From Streptomyces cinereus (GTDB lineage Bacteria > Pseudomonadota > Gammaproteobacteria > Pseudomonadales > Moraxellaceae): 48,693 bases of DNA. The translations under genes and the position numbers were made by a program. The stretch's first letter is position 1. Each line of letters starts with the position of its first letter. The stretch spans positions 1 through 48,693 of the forward strand of contig BMPS01000017.1 in assembly GCA_014647715.1 (NCBI GenBank). The letters are read 5' to 3'. This document shows, one piece after another, positions 16,346 to 25,948 of this stretch. The notes under the pieces were generated by a model, which saw only the letters and a list, made by a program, of their open reading frames with translations, did no database searches and was not told the origin of the DNA.

Positions 16346-18565
16346 TTACCAAGCTTGGGTATTGGCGTTATCGGTGTCATCGCTCAGCAGTTCATCATAG
16401 CTGCTGGTTAAAAATCCCGAGTGACGTAACAGCGCATCAATGCGGGCTTCACGACCGCGAAATGCCTCAAAGTTGGCTTTTGCAGATTGGCTACCACCTT
16501 TGGCTAAAATGTTATCACGGAAAGATTTGCCAGCGTTTTTATCAAAAATACTGGTCTCTTCAAACTTGCTAAACGCATCGGCTGACAACAGTTCTGCCCA
16601 TTTGTAAGAATAATACCCTGCCGCATAGCCGCCTGCGAAAATATGGCTAAAACCATTGGCAAAACGGTTATAACTGGCGGTCGGCATAATCGACACATCG
16701 GCACGCACGCTATCGAGTAACGCCAATAACTGGGGATAGTCGGGGGCTGGGTTTTTGGCATGCAATAACAAATCAAATAGCGCAAACTCTAGCTGGCGCA
16801 GGGTTTGCATGCCGCTTTGGAAATTTTTGGCAGCGAGCATACTTTGTAGCATGCTCTCTGGCAGTGTTTCGCCGGTATCGACATGGCGGCTGATTAATTC
16901 AATCCCTTCAGGGTGCCATGCCCAGTTTTCCATAAACTGACTGGGTAGCTCAACTGCATCCCACTCGACGCCATTCACGCCTGCCACATCGCCCACATTC
17001 ACTTCAGTAAGCAGATGGTGCAGCCCATGTCCAAACTCATGAAAGAGCGTTAACACTTCATCATGGGTTAATAAGCTGGGTTTGCCGCGCTGTGCACCCG
17101 TTGGCACAGGGGTAAAGTTTGCCACCATAAAACAAACAGGTAACTGCTGATAACCGCTATCATCGTGTTGATAACGCGCTTGAAAGCCGCTCATCCATGC
17201 GCCACCGCGTTTGCCAGGACGGGCATATAAATCAAAATAAAAACCACCGATAAGCTGCTTGTGTTCATTAAAAACTTGATAAAAACGCACGTCATCATGC
17301 CAGCGCTGTGTGCTTGCAGTTTTATCTTCAATCTGAATGCCATACAGTTTTTGCACAATCTCAAATAAGCCTGCGATGACTGTCGGCACTGGGAAGTACG
17401 GACGGACTTGTTCTTGCGATAGATTAAATTGACGTTGTTTAACTTTTTCTGCCAGATACGCCGTATCCCAAGGTCGCACGTCATCGCCCTCATCACCGAT
17501 GCCAAACGCCAAACCTTCAACTTGCAGTTGTTTTAAATCCTGCATGGCAAAGGGTCGTGCTTTGTCTGCCAAATCCCGTAAAAACTGCTCTACAGTGTCG
17601 ACATTGTCGGCCATTTTGGTGGCAAGCGATAACTCAGCAAAATTGTCATAACCCAATAATTGGGCTTTTTGTGCGCGTTTTGCCAAGATATCCGCCATGA
17701 TATCGGCATTGTTAAATTCTGGCTGCGCTGACAATTCAGAGGCACGAGTGACATACGCACGATACAAGGTTTCGCGTAACTCGCGGTCATCGGCATAGGT
17801 CATAACCGCAAGATAGACTGGGATATCAAGTGTCGCGACATAAGGCGTTGCCAATACTTGTTCAGGGAATTTTTCTGTGTATCGCCTGCCCGCATCTGCA
17901 AGCATGGCAAGCGCAGATTCGGGCAGTCCTGCCAGTTGCGATTCGCTTAACGGTAAAAAGTAGCTTTGGGTGGCATCGAGCACGTTATCGGAGAATTTAG
18001 CCGATAGCGTAGATAACTCACTGGCAAGGGTGGCAAATTGCTGTTTTTGCGCCTCACCCAAACCCACACCGGATAACTCAAAACTTTGTAGCGCCAATGT
18101 CAACGAGCGTTTTCTCGCAGGCTCTAAACGCGCAAAAAATGACGCATCGCTCACCACACGCTGATAGCGTTGATACAGCGGGAGATGTTGACCAACCGCC
18201 GTGCCATAGGCAGAAAGCGCGGGCAATAATGCATGATGCAGTTCTCGGATTGGCTCATCACTGATCACGCTATTTAAGTGCGATAGCAAGCCCCAACTGC
18301 GGTCTAATGCCAAATTCACATGGTCAAAAGCGATGATATCATTGAGCGCTTGTTGGCTGCTGAGGTGTGCATCGTTAACTTGGCTATTGGCTTGCCCAGC
18401 TTTGTTATCGAGGTCATCGAGCCGAGCTTCATCATCGAGCATAGTCAAAAACGCATGTCCATTCGCCAACGCCTCATCGATTGCCGTCTTGAGTCGCTCA
18501 AGCGCTAATTGATTAAATTCAACAAGGTGCAAATTTTCTGTCGGATTTTCTACATCGTTGGTCAT
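16346..18565 (-). CDS. prlC: Oligopeptidase A (M3 family metallopeptidase)
   Basis: Cytoplasmic zinc endopeptidase that degrades short peptides, including cleaved signal peptides. The zinc motif HEFGH is at residues 509-513 of the 739-residue product, with NGVEWDAVELPSQFMENW downstream carrying the third zinc ligand. The N-terminal helical half is typical of M3A peptidases. The frame is open to a TTG at 18703, but a perfect TATAAT on this strand (18706-18711) would start transcripts near 18699, so that TTG could not be used. The ATG at 18565 has TTGGAAAA eight bases upstream and I choose it; ATG at 18691 is the other option. E. coli OpdA has 680 residues. yheV follows. Confidence 0.95.
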   Translation of the reverse strand: MTNDVENPTENLHLVEFNQLALERLKTAIDEALANGHAFLTMLDDEARLDDLDNKAGQANSQVNDAHLSSQQALNDIIAFDHVNLALDRSWGLLSHLNSVISDEPIRELHHALLPALSAYGTAVGQHLPLYQRYQRVVSDASFFARLEPARKRSLTLALQSFELSGVGLGEAQKQQFATLASELSTLSAKFSDNVLDATQSYFLPLSESQLAGLPESALAMLADAGRRYTEKFPEQVLATPYVATLDIPVYLAVMTYADDRELRETLYRAYVTRASELSAQPEFNNADIMADILAKRAQKAQLLGYDNFAELSLATKMADNVDTVEQFLRDLADKARPFAMQDLKQLQVEGLAFGIGDEGDDVRPWDTAYLAEKVKQRQFNLSQEQVRPYFPVPTVIAGLFEIVQKLYGIQIEDKTASTQRWHDDVRFYQVFNEHKQLIGGFYFDLYARPGKRGGAWMSGFQARYQHDDSGYQQLPVCFMVANFTPVPTGAQRGKPSLLTHDEVLTLFHEFGHGLHHLLTEVNVGDVAGVNGVEWDAVELPSQFMENWAWHPEGIELISRHVDTGETLPESMLQSMLAAKNFQSGMQTLRQLEFALFDLLLHAKNPAPDYPQLLALLDSVRADVSIMPTASYNRFANGFSHIFAGGYAAGYYSYKWAELLSADAFSKFEETSIFDKNAGKSFRDNILAKGGSQSAKANFEAFRGREARIDALLRHSGFLTSSYDELLSDDTDNANTQAW

Positions 18566-18705
18566 ACTGTTTTCCAATTTTTTATCGCTCGTTGATGATT
18601 GAGAGTAAAAGTCGTCACTGCCCAAAATTTTAGCATAAAAACCGCAACGCTTGGCAAAGCTACCCCATTTTGCTAAATAGGTTTGCGACATAAATGTCGA
18701 CAACC

Positions 18706-18711
18706 ATTATA
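18706..18711 (-). promoter_or_regulatory. Candidate -10 element of prlC
   Basis: A perfect TATAAT on the minus strand. The best -35 (TTGACA) is only 14 bases away; a 16-base spacing gives the weaker TTTTGA. Transcription would start near 18699, giving a leader of about 135 bases to the chosen ATG. Confidence 0.45.
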
Positions 18712-18792
18712 TTGTGACAATTTTTTGTCAAAACAAGCCAGCGGTACAATTTCACGTTAAAATAATGCCATGTTTACCACTGTGATTTTATT

Positions 18793-19638
18793 ATGCGCTC
18801 ACTAACACCTAAAAAAATAACACCTAAGCAAGTAGCATCTAACGAAATAGTATCTAACGAAGTATCAGGCGCCCAAACACCAAAAAACAGCCTAATCATC
18901 ACCAGTTATAACATCCATAAAGGTATGTCACCCCTCAATCGTTTTGTCAAAATGGAAGGCATCGCCGCTGCCCTTAACCAAGTGCAATCTGATATTATCT
19001 GTTTGCAGGAAGTCCAAGGTCAAAATCTCAAACGGGTGGTGAAATACAATGAATTTCCCGACCAGTCCCAACATGAATGGTTTGGCGAGTATCTACAGCT
19101 TGAAAACAGCTATGGCAAAAACGTCGAATATAACCACGGTCATCATGGCAATGCGGTGCTAAGTCGCCATCCGCTCGACCCCAAACACAATGTCAATATC
19201 ACAGTGAGCCGCCTTGAGCAGCGTGGTGTATTGCACTGCGAAATCCAGCCCATAGGCTGGCATACGCCCATTATCGTGCTTTGCGCGCATCTAAATCTGA
19301 TGGAAAATGACCGTGAAAAACAATATGAGGTGATGAGCCAGTATATCAATAATGAAATCGACCAATCCACGCCGCTGATATTGGCAGGCGACTTCAATGA
19401 CTGGAAAAAATTATCCTGTCAAAAGCTTGGCTGTGACCTTAATTTACAAGAAGCCGTGCTGACCCACCATGGCAAATTACTGCCCACCTTCCCTGCCAAG
19501 CTTCCGGTATTAAGCCTTGACCGTATCTATGTGCGTAACCTACAAGTACACCGTGCTTGGGTACATAAGGGACAACCTTGGTGCAATCTCTCTGACCATT
19601 TACCAATTAGTGCTGAAGTCAGTCTGCTGCCAGATTAA
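18793..19638 (+). CDS. Endonuclease/exonuclease/phosphatase family protein
   Basis: Metal-dependent phosphoesterase of the EEP superfamily (exonuclease III/DNase I/sphingomyelinase fold). In 281 residues it has SYNIHKG with N40, CLQEVQG with metal ligand E73, H166 in AHLNL, AGDFNDW with D200 and N202, and the terminal LSDHLPI with catalytic D268-H269. It has no signal peptide, so it is probably cytoplasmic. The substrate (nucleic acid, phosphoinositide or lipid) cannot be told. The first 31 residues are low complexity and encoded by short repeats, so the true start may be later. It is divergent from prlC across a 200-base region. Confidence 0.9.
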   Translation: MRSLTPKKITPKQVASNEIVSNEVSGAQTPKNSLIITSYNIHKGMSPLNRFVKMEGIAAALNQVQSDIICLQEVQGQNLKRVVKYNEFPDQSQHEWFGEYLQLENSYGKNVEYNHGHHGNAVLSRHPLDPKHNVNITVSRLEQRGVLHCEIQPIGWHTPIIVLCAHLNLMENDREKQYEVMSQYINNEIDQSTPLILAGDFNDWKKLSCQKLGCDLNLQEAVLTHHGKLLPTFPAKLPVLSLDRIYVRNLQVHRAWVHKGQPWCNLSDHLPISAEVSLLPD

Positions 19639-19812
19639 ACATTAACAGATTAAATTTGCATGATTTTTGCACAAAGGTAGCCTAGCAATTTTTATAGATA
19701 CGACTGTCAATTTTTGTCCTAGCGAAACCCGATTTGACGTTTTAAGCCACAGACTTTAGACGTCAGGCTTTACACGTCGGTTAGCCAAATTGACGCTACA
19801 CTGGAAATCCTC

Positions 19813-20085
19813 ATGCAACCAAAATTACTCATTATTTTTGCGATATTAGGCATCACCGCACTCGCTATTTTTAACCTAATATCATCACATCGTACCCAGC
19901 AAGTCATTGCATCCAATCAAGCCAATAGTAGTGCCGCCTCGGCGCCCTTAGCCATAGCATCAAACGATACCTCATCGATTGGCGAGCAGCCCAAACAAGT
20001 GCTTGATAAGGCAACAACAGATTTGAATCAAGCCGCCCAATCCTCATCCAACAACTTGGCAAGCGCAGAGAAAACCACGCAATAA
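19813..20085 (+). CDS. Small membrane-anchored hypothetical protein
   Basis: I do not recognise this 90-residue protein. It has one N-terminal hydrophobic segment (about 5-24, LLIIFAILGITALAIFNLI) with a lysine before it, then a polar Ser/Ala/Gln/Asn-rich tail likely to face the periplasm. GGAAAT lies before the ATG. It comes 174 bases after the EEP-family gene on the same strand, and a bidirectional terminator follows. Confidence 0.6.
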   Translation: MQPKLLIIFAILGITALAIFNLISSHRTQQVIASNQANSSAASAPLAIASNDTSSIGEQPKQVLDKATTDLNQAAQSSSNNLASAEKTTQ

Positions 20086-20230
20086 TAACTTGGCGTATTA
20101 GCTGCTAGTACCGCCAAGCAAGACTGGTTAAAGCGCATCAAGTGGCTAATATTAAGTCGCTATTATTAAATAGCTAAGATTAAGTGGTCAAAAACGTTTT
20201 TTGTTTGAGCAGGTATATGTATGAACGATA

Positions 20231-20260
20231 AAAAAGGGCAAATTGTATTGCCCTTTTTTT
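20231..20260. terminator. Bidirectional terminator between small membrane gene and rnr
   Basis: AAAAAGGGCAA (20231-20241) and TTGCCCTTTTT (20248-20258) form a perfect 11-base-pair stem with a six-base loop and T tracts on both strands. It ends just three bases before the rnr stop codon position, so it serves rnr as well. Confidence 0.88.
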
Positions 20261-20262
20261 CA

Positions 20263-22644
20263 TTAACGAGATTTGTTGCGCGCGTTACTTTTATTTTTAG
20301 CGCTTTTTGCTTTCCTAGCGCTCTCATTTGGCTTAGATGGCGCGTTGGGATTGGATTGAGCGTTAGGATTGGATGCCGCTTGCGATTGACCACGACTTTT
20401 GCCTTTACCGCGATTATTAAATGACGATTTTTCCAACTGTGCCACCAAATCAAAATCAATCTGCTGGGTCTCCATATTGACGGCAGCGACTTTAACACGG
20501 ATTTTATCACCAAGTCCAAACACCAGTCCTGATTTTTCACCAAATAACTGCTGCGCCTTGTCATCATATACAAAGTAATCTTCGCCCAAATGCGAGATAT
20601 GAATCAAGCCATCAATGAATAAATCGGTGAGGGTCACGAACAAGCCAAAATTGGTCACTGTGGTAACCACTGCATCAAATTCTTCACCGATATGGTCTTT
20701 CATATAATGGGCTTTGAGCCACTGCTCAACAAAACGGCTGGCTTCATCGGCACGGCGCTCTGTCATTGAGGTCTGTTCACCTGCATCTTCTAGAGACCAA
20801 TCTGGCAGCGGCGCCTTTTTGCCCGTCACTTTGGCTTTGATGGCACGGTGTAGCATCAAGTCGGGGTAACGGCGAATCGGTGAGGTAAAGTGGCTGTATT
20901 CCTCATACGCCAGCCCAAAGTGTCCGATATTGGTCGGTGCATAGTTGGCTTGCTGCATGGAGCGCAGTAGCACGCTATGGATACTAATCGCATCAGGGCG
21001 CTCGCGTGTCGCCTCAATGATACGCTGATAATCTGCCTGTGTCGGGTTTTCTTCAGGAAATGACAAACCAAAATGCTTCACAAAGTCACTGACGCGAGCG
21101 GCTTTTTCTGCCTCTGGGGTATCATGATTGCGATACAAAACCGGCAATTCATGCTTGAGCGAAAATTCAGCCGCGCAGGTATTTGCCAATAGCATCATCT
21201 CTTCGATGAGCTTATGCGAGTCACCACGCGTCCGTGCCACAATGGCGCTGATTTTGCCGGCTTCATCAAACTTGATATAAGTCTCTTGGGTTTCAAACTC
21301 CATCGCATGGCGCTGTTCGCGTTTGACCAATAGCACTTTGTACAAATCATACAGCACATCAATCGATTTTTTGACCGCTTTATTACCGGTGATAGTGACA
21401 GGCACTTCAGCTTTGGGCGTTTCCCCTTGCGCTTGGGCAAAATAATCATTGACTTGGTTATAAGTCAATCGCGCTTGAGAGTGCATCACGCTTGGATAAA
21501 ACTCATAGCTGGTCACGTTGCCGCTACGCGATAGTATGATGTCAGCTACCATACACAAGCGGTCAACACCTGGGTTTAAAGAGCAAAGACCGTTGGAGAG
21601 TTTTTCAGGGAGCATCGGCACCACAAAATGCGGGAAGTACACTGACGTACCACGCTCATAGGCTTCTTGGTCAAGTACTGAGTTGGCAGTCACATAATGA
21701 CTGACATCGGCAATCGCGACCACCAAGCGATAGCCACCGCCGCGACGTTTTTCGGCATAGACGGCATCATCGAAGTCGCGCGAGTCTTCACCATCAATGG
21801 TGACTAGCGGCAACGCACGTAAGTCGATACGGTCTTGATAGTCTTTTTGCGTCGGCTCTTTGTACGCATCGACTTGCTGCATAACTTTTGGGCTAAACTC
21901 ATGGGGAATATCGTAATTTAGCAGCGTGGTTTTGATAATCAATTCACGCTCGTTATCATCGACCAAGCTTTCAGTAATTTTTCCCGTCGCGTATTCATGT
22001 TGGGTGGGATAGTCAATGATATCGACTTTGACGGGGTCACCCATTTTAAGTTGTAGCGCTTCGACGTTTTCTTCCGTCACCGTAATCGGTTGATGATTGT
22101 TTGGGCTAATGAGTTCTACAAAGTAACCATCGTCATCTTTTGCAAGTTTACCAATATATTGTAGCTGGGCATGGGACACCACCGACAGCACACGACCCAT
22201 CATACGACCACGGTTGTCGGTGCTAGTAGCGATGGCTTTTACTTTATCGCCATGAAATACCCAGCGCATTTCGGTTTCATTCAAAAACAAATCCGGCATA
22301 TCCTCAAGCACGACAAAGCCAAAGCCTTTGGCATGGGCAGCGACTACGCCTGTCACGGCATCGTTCTCAGTCAATGGGCGGTAAATATAAGGATTGCCAC
22401 CGTCGGCATCTCGGCTTAACTGTCCATCACGCAGCATGGCTTTTAAGCGGTTGCCCAGTGCGTCGTACTCGTCATCATCTAAATCAAAAATCGTCGCAAG
22501 CTCGTGTTGGGTAGCTTGTCCGCGCTCAAGTAGGGTTTGCAAAATCAGTACGCGGCTTGGAATCGGGTTGTCATAGTTGGCTGCTTCAACAGCGGCATTG
22601 GGGTCTTGCCAATTTTTCATATTGTTGTCGTCTTTTCTTATCAT
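20263..22644 (-). CDS. rnr: Ribonuclease R
   Basis: Processive 3'-5' hydrolytic exoribonuclease that degrades structured RNA and defective tmRNA-tagged messages. The 793 residues show an N-terminal winged-helix region (about 25-85), two cold-shock domains (about 90-240), the RNB catalytic domain with DGEDSRDFDDAV metal-binding aspartates and RRYPDLMLHR, an S1 domain (about 655-740), and a basic Ser/Asn/Lys-rich tail of about 45 residues. An in-frame ATG at 22620 has AAGAAAAG upstream and may be the true start, since the first ATG lacks a ribosome binding site. Length is close to E. coli RNase R (813). Confidence 0.96.
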   Translation of the reverse strand: MIRKDDNNMKNWQDPNAAVEAANYDNPIPSRVLILQTLLERGQATQHELATIFDLDDDEYDALGNRLKAMLRDGQLSRDADGGNPYIYRPLTENDAVTGVVAAHAKGFGFVVLEDMPDLFLNETEMRWVFHGDKVKAIATSTDNRGRMMGRVLSVVSHAQLQYIGKLAKDDDGYFVELISPNNHQPITVTEENVEALQLKMGDPVKVDIIDYPTQHEYATGKITESLVDDNERELIIKTTLLNYDIPHEFSPKVMQQVDAYKEPTQKDYQDRIDLRALPLVTIDGEDSRDFDDAVYAEKRRGGGYRLVVAIADVSHYVTANSVLDQEAYERGTSVYFPHFVVPMLPEKLSNGLCSLNPGVDRLCMVADIILSRSGNVTSYEFYPSVMHSQARLTYNQVNDYFAQAQGETPKAEVPVTITGNKAVKKSIDVLYDLYKVLLVKREQRHAMEFETQETYIKFDEAGKISAIVARTRGDSHKLIEEMMLLANTCAAEFSLKHELPVLYRNHDTPEAEKAARVSDFVKHFGLSFPEENPTQADYQRIIEATRERPDAISIHSVLLRSMQQANYAPTNIGHFGLAYEEYSHFTSPIRRYPDLMLHRAIKAKVTGKKAPLPDWSLEDAGEQTSMTERRADEASRFVEQWLKAHYMKDHIGEEFDAVVTTVTNFGLFVTLTDLFIDGLIHISHLGEDYFVYDDKAQQLFGEKSGLVFGLGDKIRVKVAAVNMETQQIDFDLVAQLEKSSFNNRGKGKSRGQSQAASNPNAQSNPNAPSKPNESARKAKSAKNKSNARNKSR

Positions 22645-23028
22645 TTAAAATTTGTCATTTAAACTTTGTCATGCAAATTATTTTATCACCTTCATTAAAC
22701 GCTAGGGGAAGTATTATCCATCACAGCGATAAAATCATGTTAAAATTTTGTTCTTTAGCTTAGCTTTAATTCAGGCTTTAGCTCAGCTTAGGTTGATTTA
22801 GGCTTTATTGCATTGTATATGGGTGCGTTGCAAGCGGTTTTAAATGGTTGGTTTTTAAATGGTTCGTTTTAAGTTTTAATTTAAGTTTTAATTAAGCTTT
22901 AATATAGCTGACTTCGATAGCGAAAATATAGTTGGCTTCGATAATGAATATTCAATGGCTGACAGTGAATCGCCACAGTGACATAGACAGTGACATAGAT
23001 TGGTCAAAAAAATAACAGAGGGGAATCC
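22645..23028. other. Repeat-rich intergenic region rnr to rlmH
   Basis: No gene is visible. The stretch has several short diverged direct repeats: TTTTAAATGGTT twice (about 22838-22866), AAGTTTTAATT-type units (22870-22900), TAGCTGACTTCGATAGCG and TAGTTGGCTTCGATAATG (22905-22945), and CAGTGACATAGA twice (22975-23000). They look like small replication-slippage duplications. Confidence 0.55.
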
Positions 23029-23535
23029 ATGAAAGCAAGAATTTTAGCCGTTGGACAAAAAATGCCAGCTTGGGTGCAGACGGGATTTGACGACTATTAT
23101 AAACGTATTCAGCCCATGCTCAGCACCGAAATCGTTGAAATCCCCGCCTGCAAACGTACCAAAAACCCTTCGCCTGCCGAACTTGAAAAATATGCCATCA
23201 CCGAAGGCGGGTTAATTCTGCAAGCGCACCAAGCCAAGAATTCAGCAGGCAAACGCGAACAACTGATTTGCCTAGACGTCCGCGGTAAGAATCTATCAAC
23301 CGAAGAGTTAGCAGCTAAAGTTGGCGAAGCCATGCAGCTGGGTGATGACATGGCGTTTGTGATTGGGGGTGCTGATGGCATTTCAAAAGAGGTATTAGCC
23401 CACGCGACATTCAAATGGTCGCTGTCCAATCTCACCTTGCCGCATCCACTCGTGCGTGTGCTACTGATGGAACAGCTGTACCGCGCTATGACCATTATCC
23501 ATCATCATCCGTATCATCGCGGTGATTATTTTTAA
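23029..23535 (+). CDS. rlmH: 23S rRNA pseudouridine-1915 N3-methyltransferase RlmH
   Basis: SPOUT-family methyltransferase acting on assembled 70S ribosomes. The 168 residues carry the knot region signature FVIGGADGISKEV, then SLSNLTLPHPLVRVLLMEQLYRA and the terminal HHHPYHRGDYF, all characteristic. AGAGGGGAATCC before the ATG is a strong ribosome binding site. It is usually next to rsfS (ybeB) in relatives; here it stands alone. Confidence 0.97.
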   Translation: MKARILAVGQKMPAWVQTGFDDYYKRIQPMLSTEIVEIPACKRTKNPSPAELEKYAITEGGLILQAHQAKNSAGKREQLICLDVRGKNLSTEELAAKVGEAMQLGDDMAFVIGGADGISKEVLAHATFKWSLSNLTLPHPLVRVLLMEQLYRAMTIIHHHPYHRGDYF

Positions 23536-23689
23536 GTTTTTTATTTAACCTGTTATATATGATTATGTATGAAATCGCTGACATGGCTTGTTTTTGCGAA
23601 TTTTTCCCTTATTTACTATTAATCCTTTTTAGTTAATCCTTATTAATTCGTTATCATTTCTATTTATCACTGCAACTTTAAGAAAATTG

Positions 23690-24514
23690 ATGGAAAAAAC
23701 CGAAAAACAACCAATCAGCCTGCAGCCATTTTTACCCAAAACACCGTACCAGCTTTATACCTTGCCCAGTTTGTTTATCTCACATGGGGCACCGACGATT
23801 GCCATCGAAAACAACCGTACTACCCAAGCGCTGAATAAATTTGGGCAAAATCTGCCAAAACCACGCTTGATTATCATCATCTCTGCGCATTGGCAAAGCC
23901 AGCATCTAGAAATCAATGGCAATGCCGCGCCCGCTACTTGGCATGATTTTAGCGGCTTTCAAAAGAAACTGTATACAATCGATTATCCTGTCAAAGGCGA
24001 TAGCCAGATTGCTGAGCAGCTGGCACAGCAGTTGCAGGCTTTGGGCGTTAGCACGTCGGTCAATCGACTGCGTCCGTTTGATCATGGGGTATGGTCGCCA
24101 TTGGTGCATTTGTATCCGCAGGCAGATGTGCCGATTGTTCAGCTTTCGCTGCCGCAGCATTTTGATAGTTATGCGTGTTTTCAGCTGGGGGCTTTATTGG
24201 CGCCGCTACGGGCAGAGCAAGTATTAATCATCGGCTCTGGCAGTGTCACCCATAATTTGGCGCAGGTGCAGTTTGATAGCGGTGAGGTGGATGCTGAGGC
24301 ACGTGAATTTAAATATTGGTTGATTCATCAACTCAAACAACATATGCCAACGGCTTTAGATTGGCGGGCTCATCCATTTGCCCATCACAATCACCCCACC
24401 CCTGAGCATTTATTGCCATTATTTTTTGCGGCAGGCGCCGGCACAAAGATGAGTATCGTGCATGAAAGTTTTGCCCATTTTAGTTTGGGTATGGATGTGT
24501 ATCGGTTTGACTAA
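23690..24514 (+). CDS. Class III extradiol ring-cleavage dioxygenase (DODA/YgiD type)
   Basis: LigB-superfamily enzyme; relatives cleave 4,5-DOPA or similar catechols in vitro. In 274 residues the metal and catalytic histidines are visible: H32 in FISHGAP, H67 in ISAHWQ, H near PFDHGVWSPL and H in HNHPTPEHLLPL. The frame opens three bases earlier at a TTG, but the ATG at 23690 has AAGAAA upstream. The natural substrate cannot be read. It ends three bases from the oppositely directed MFS gene with no terminator between. Confidence 0.92.
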   Translation: MEKTEKQPISLQPFLPKTPYQLYTLPSLFISHGAPTIAIENNRTTQALNKFGQNLPKPRLIIIISAHWQSQHLEINGNAAPATWHDFSGFQKKLYTIDYPVKGDSQIAEQLAQQLQALGVSTSVNRLRPFDHGVWSPLVHLYPQADVPIVQLSLPQHFDSYACFQLGALLAPLRAEQVLIIGSGSVTHNLAQVQFDSGEVDAEAREFKYWLIHQLKQHMPTALDWRAHPFAHHNHPTPEHLLPLFFAAGAGTKMSIVHESFAHFSLGMDVYRFD

Positions 24515-24517
24515 CCC

Positions 24518-25750
24518 TTAGTCCACATCCGCCACATCGAGATTTTTGTCGATTTGAAATACCAAAAATGCGCCGATAGTCATGAGCATAAACATGGTAA
24601 TACCCAGTTTGGCAACGGGATTGAAGGGCAGGATATTTAATACCAATCCGCCAAAAATACCGACGACAAAGTTGAGTGAGCCTTGCAAGGCACTCGCCAT
24701 GCCAGCGCGGCGTTTTTGAAATGCCAAAGCAATGGCACCTGAATTGGGCTGAGTGAGTCCTAACCCTGCAATACAACAAAAAATACTGGCAAGCACCAAC
24801 GGCAGCCAAGCTTGCGTGCCAAAGACTAAACCCAGCAGCATCAAAAACGCCGCCGCGACTACTTGTATCACCGCCCCAAATCGCAGCAAGCTGACTAGAC
24901 GATAACGGTTCACCAGCCATTGGTTGACCTGTGTCAACCCAATAAAACCTGCCGCATTCATCCCGAAAATCCAACTAAAATGCTGCGGCGTGACCCCATA
25001 CCCTTCCATAATTAGCTCAGGCGCCGCGCTGATATACACAAACATCGAACCCATGAGCAGCCCTGCGCCAATCGCAGGATAATTAAACTGGGTGTCTTTG
25101 AGCAAATCCCAGTATTGAATGAGCACGTCATTCATCGGACGGTTGTTGCGAAACTCATCGGTCAAGGTTTCATGCAAAAACAGCCGGGTCAGCACGATAT
25201 TTAAAATACCAAACCCTGCCAAAAACCAAAAAATCACCCGCCAACTGGCGACTTTTAACAGCAAAGACCCCAAGCTTGGTGCCAAAATCGGCGCAATCCC
25301 CATCACTAGGACCATCAGCGAAAATGCTTTTGCCATTTGCTTGGGATGCAAGCGGTCACGAATCATCGCCCGCGACACCACCGTTCCCACACATGCGCCC
25401 AACGCCTGTAGCGTTCGTGAGACAAACAGCACGTATTCATTGGTAGTCGTGGCGCACATCACCGAAGCAATCACATACAGTACCATGCCCACATACAATG
25501 GCTTGATGCGCCCAATCCGATCCGAAATCGGACCATAAAACAACTGCCCGATCACCAAGCCCACAAAATAAGCAGGCACCGAATTGGACATAAAAGCCGT
25601 TGCCACGCCAAAATCTTTTGCCATACTCGGCAAGGCCGGCAAATACATATCAATCGACAGCGGACCGATAGCAATAATCAACCCCAAAATCATAATCCAA
25701 ACTGTCGGATAGTCTAAGTCGTGCGATGGCTGTGGTTGCGGTAGGTTCAT
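24518..25750 (-). CDS. Bcr/CflA-family multidrug efflux MFS transporter
   Basis: Inner-membrane proton-driven exporter of the DHA1 drug:H+ antiporter type. The 410 residues contain 12 predicted membrane segments; the first loop holds the family-like IDMYLPALPSMAKDFG after helix 1 and GQLFYGPISDRIGR (motif A) between helices 2 and 3, with VSRAMIRD in helix 4-5 region. The frame is open three codons further to a TTG; neither start has a strong ribosome binding site. Substrate unknown; relatives export bicyclomycin, sulfonamides or chloramphenicol. Confidence 0.9.
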   Translation of the reverse strand: MNLPQPQPSHDLDYPTVWIMILGLIIAIGPLSIDMYLPALPSMAKDFGVATAFMSNSVPAYFVGLVIGQLFYGPISDRIGRIKPLYVGMVLYVIASVMCATTTNEYVLFVSRTLQALGACVGTVVSRAMIRDRLHPKQMAKAFSLMVLVMGIAPILAPSLGSLLLKVASWRVIFWFLAGFGILNIVLTRLFLHETLTDEFRNNRPMNDVLIQYWDLLKDTQFNYPAIGAGLLMGSMFVYISAAPELIMEGYGVTPQHFSWIFGMNAAGFIGLTQVNQWLVNRYRLVSLLRFGAVIQVVAAAFLMLLGLVFGTQAWLPLVLASIFCCIAGLGLTQPNSGAIALAFQKRRAGMASALQGSLNFVVGIFGGLVLNILPFNPVAKLGITMFMLMTIGAFLVFQIDKNLDVADVD

Positions 25751-25901
25751 AGTGATCAATTTAAATAAAAAAGCGCGTCTAAATAAAAAAGCAGGTAAAA
25801 ATCATGAATCGGCTATTATAAACAAATTTTCCTAAAATATTTTTCGTTATCGTTTAGTTTATGTGAGCAATCAACCATGTAGATTGGCTAAAACACAGCA
25901 T

Positions 25902-25930
25902 AAAAAAGGCAGCCTTTGCTACCTTTTTTT
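25902..25930 (-). terminator. psd terminator
   Basis: In the minus direction GGTAG pairs with CTGCC (one G-U pair) around a six-base loop, flanked by A and T runs (25902-25907 is the T tract on this strand). It lies 19 bases after the psd stop. Confidence 0.75.
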
Positions 25931-25948
25931 AGCGAATACCTTGACAGC

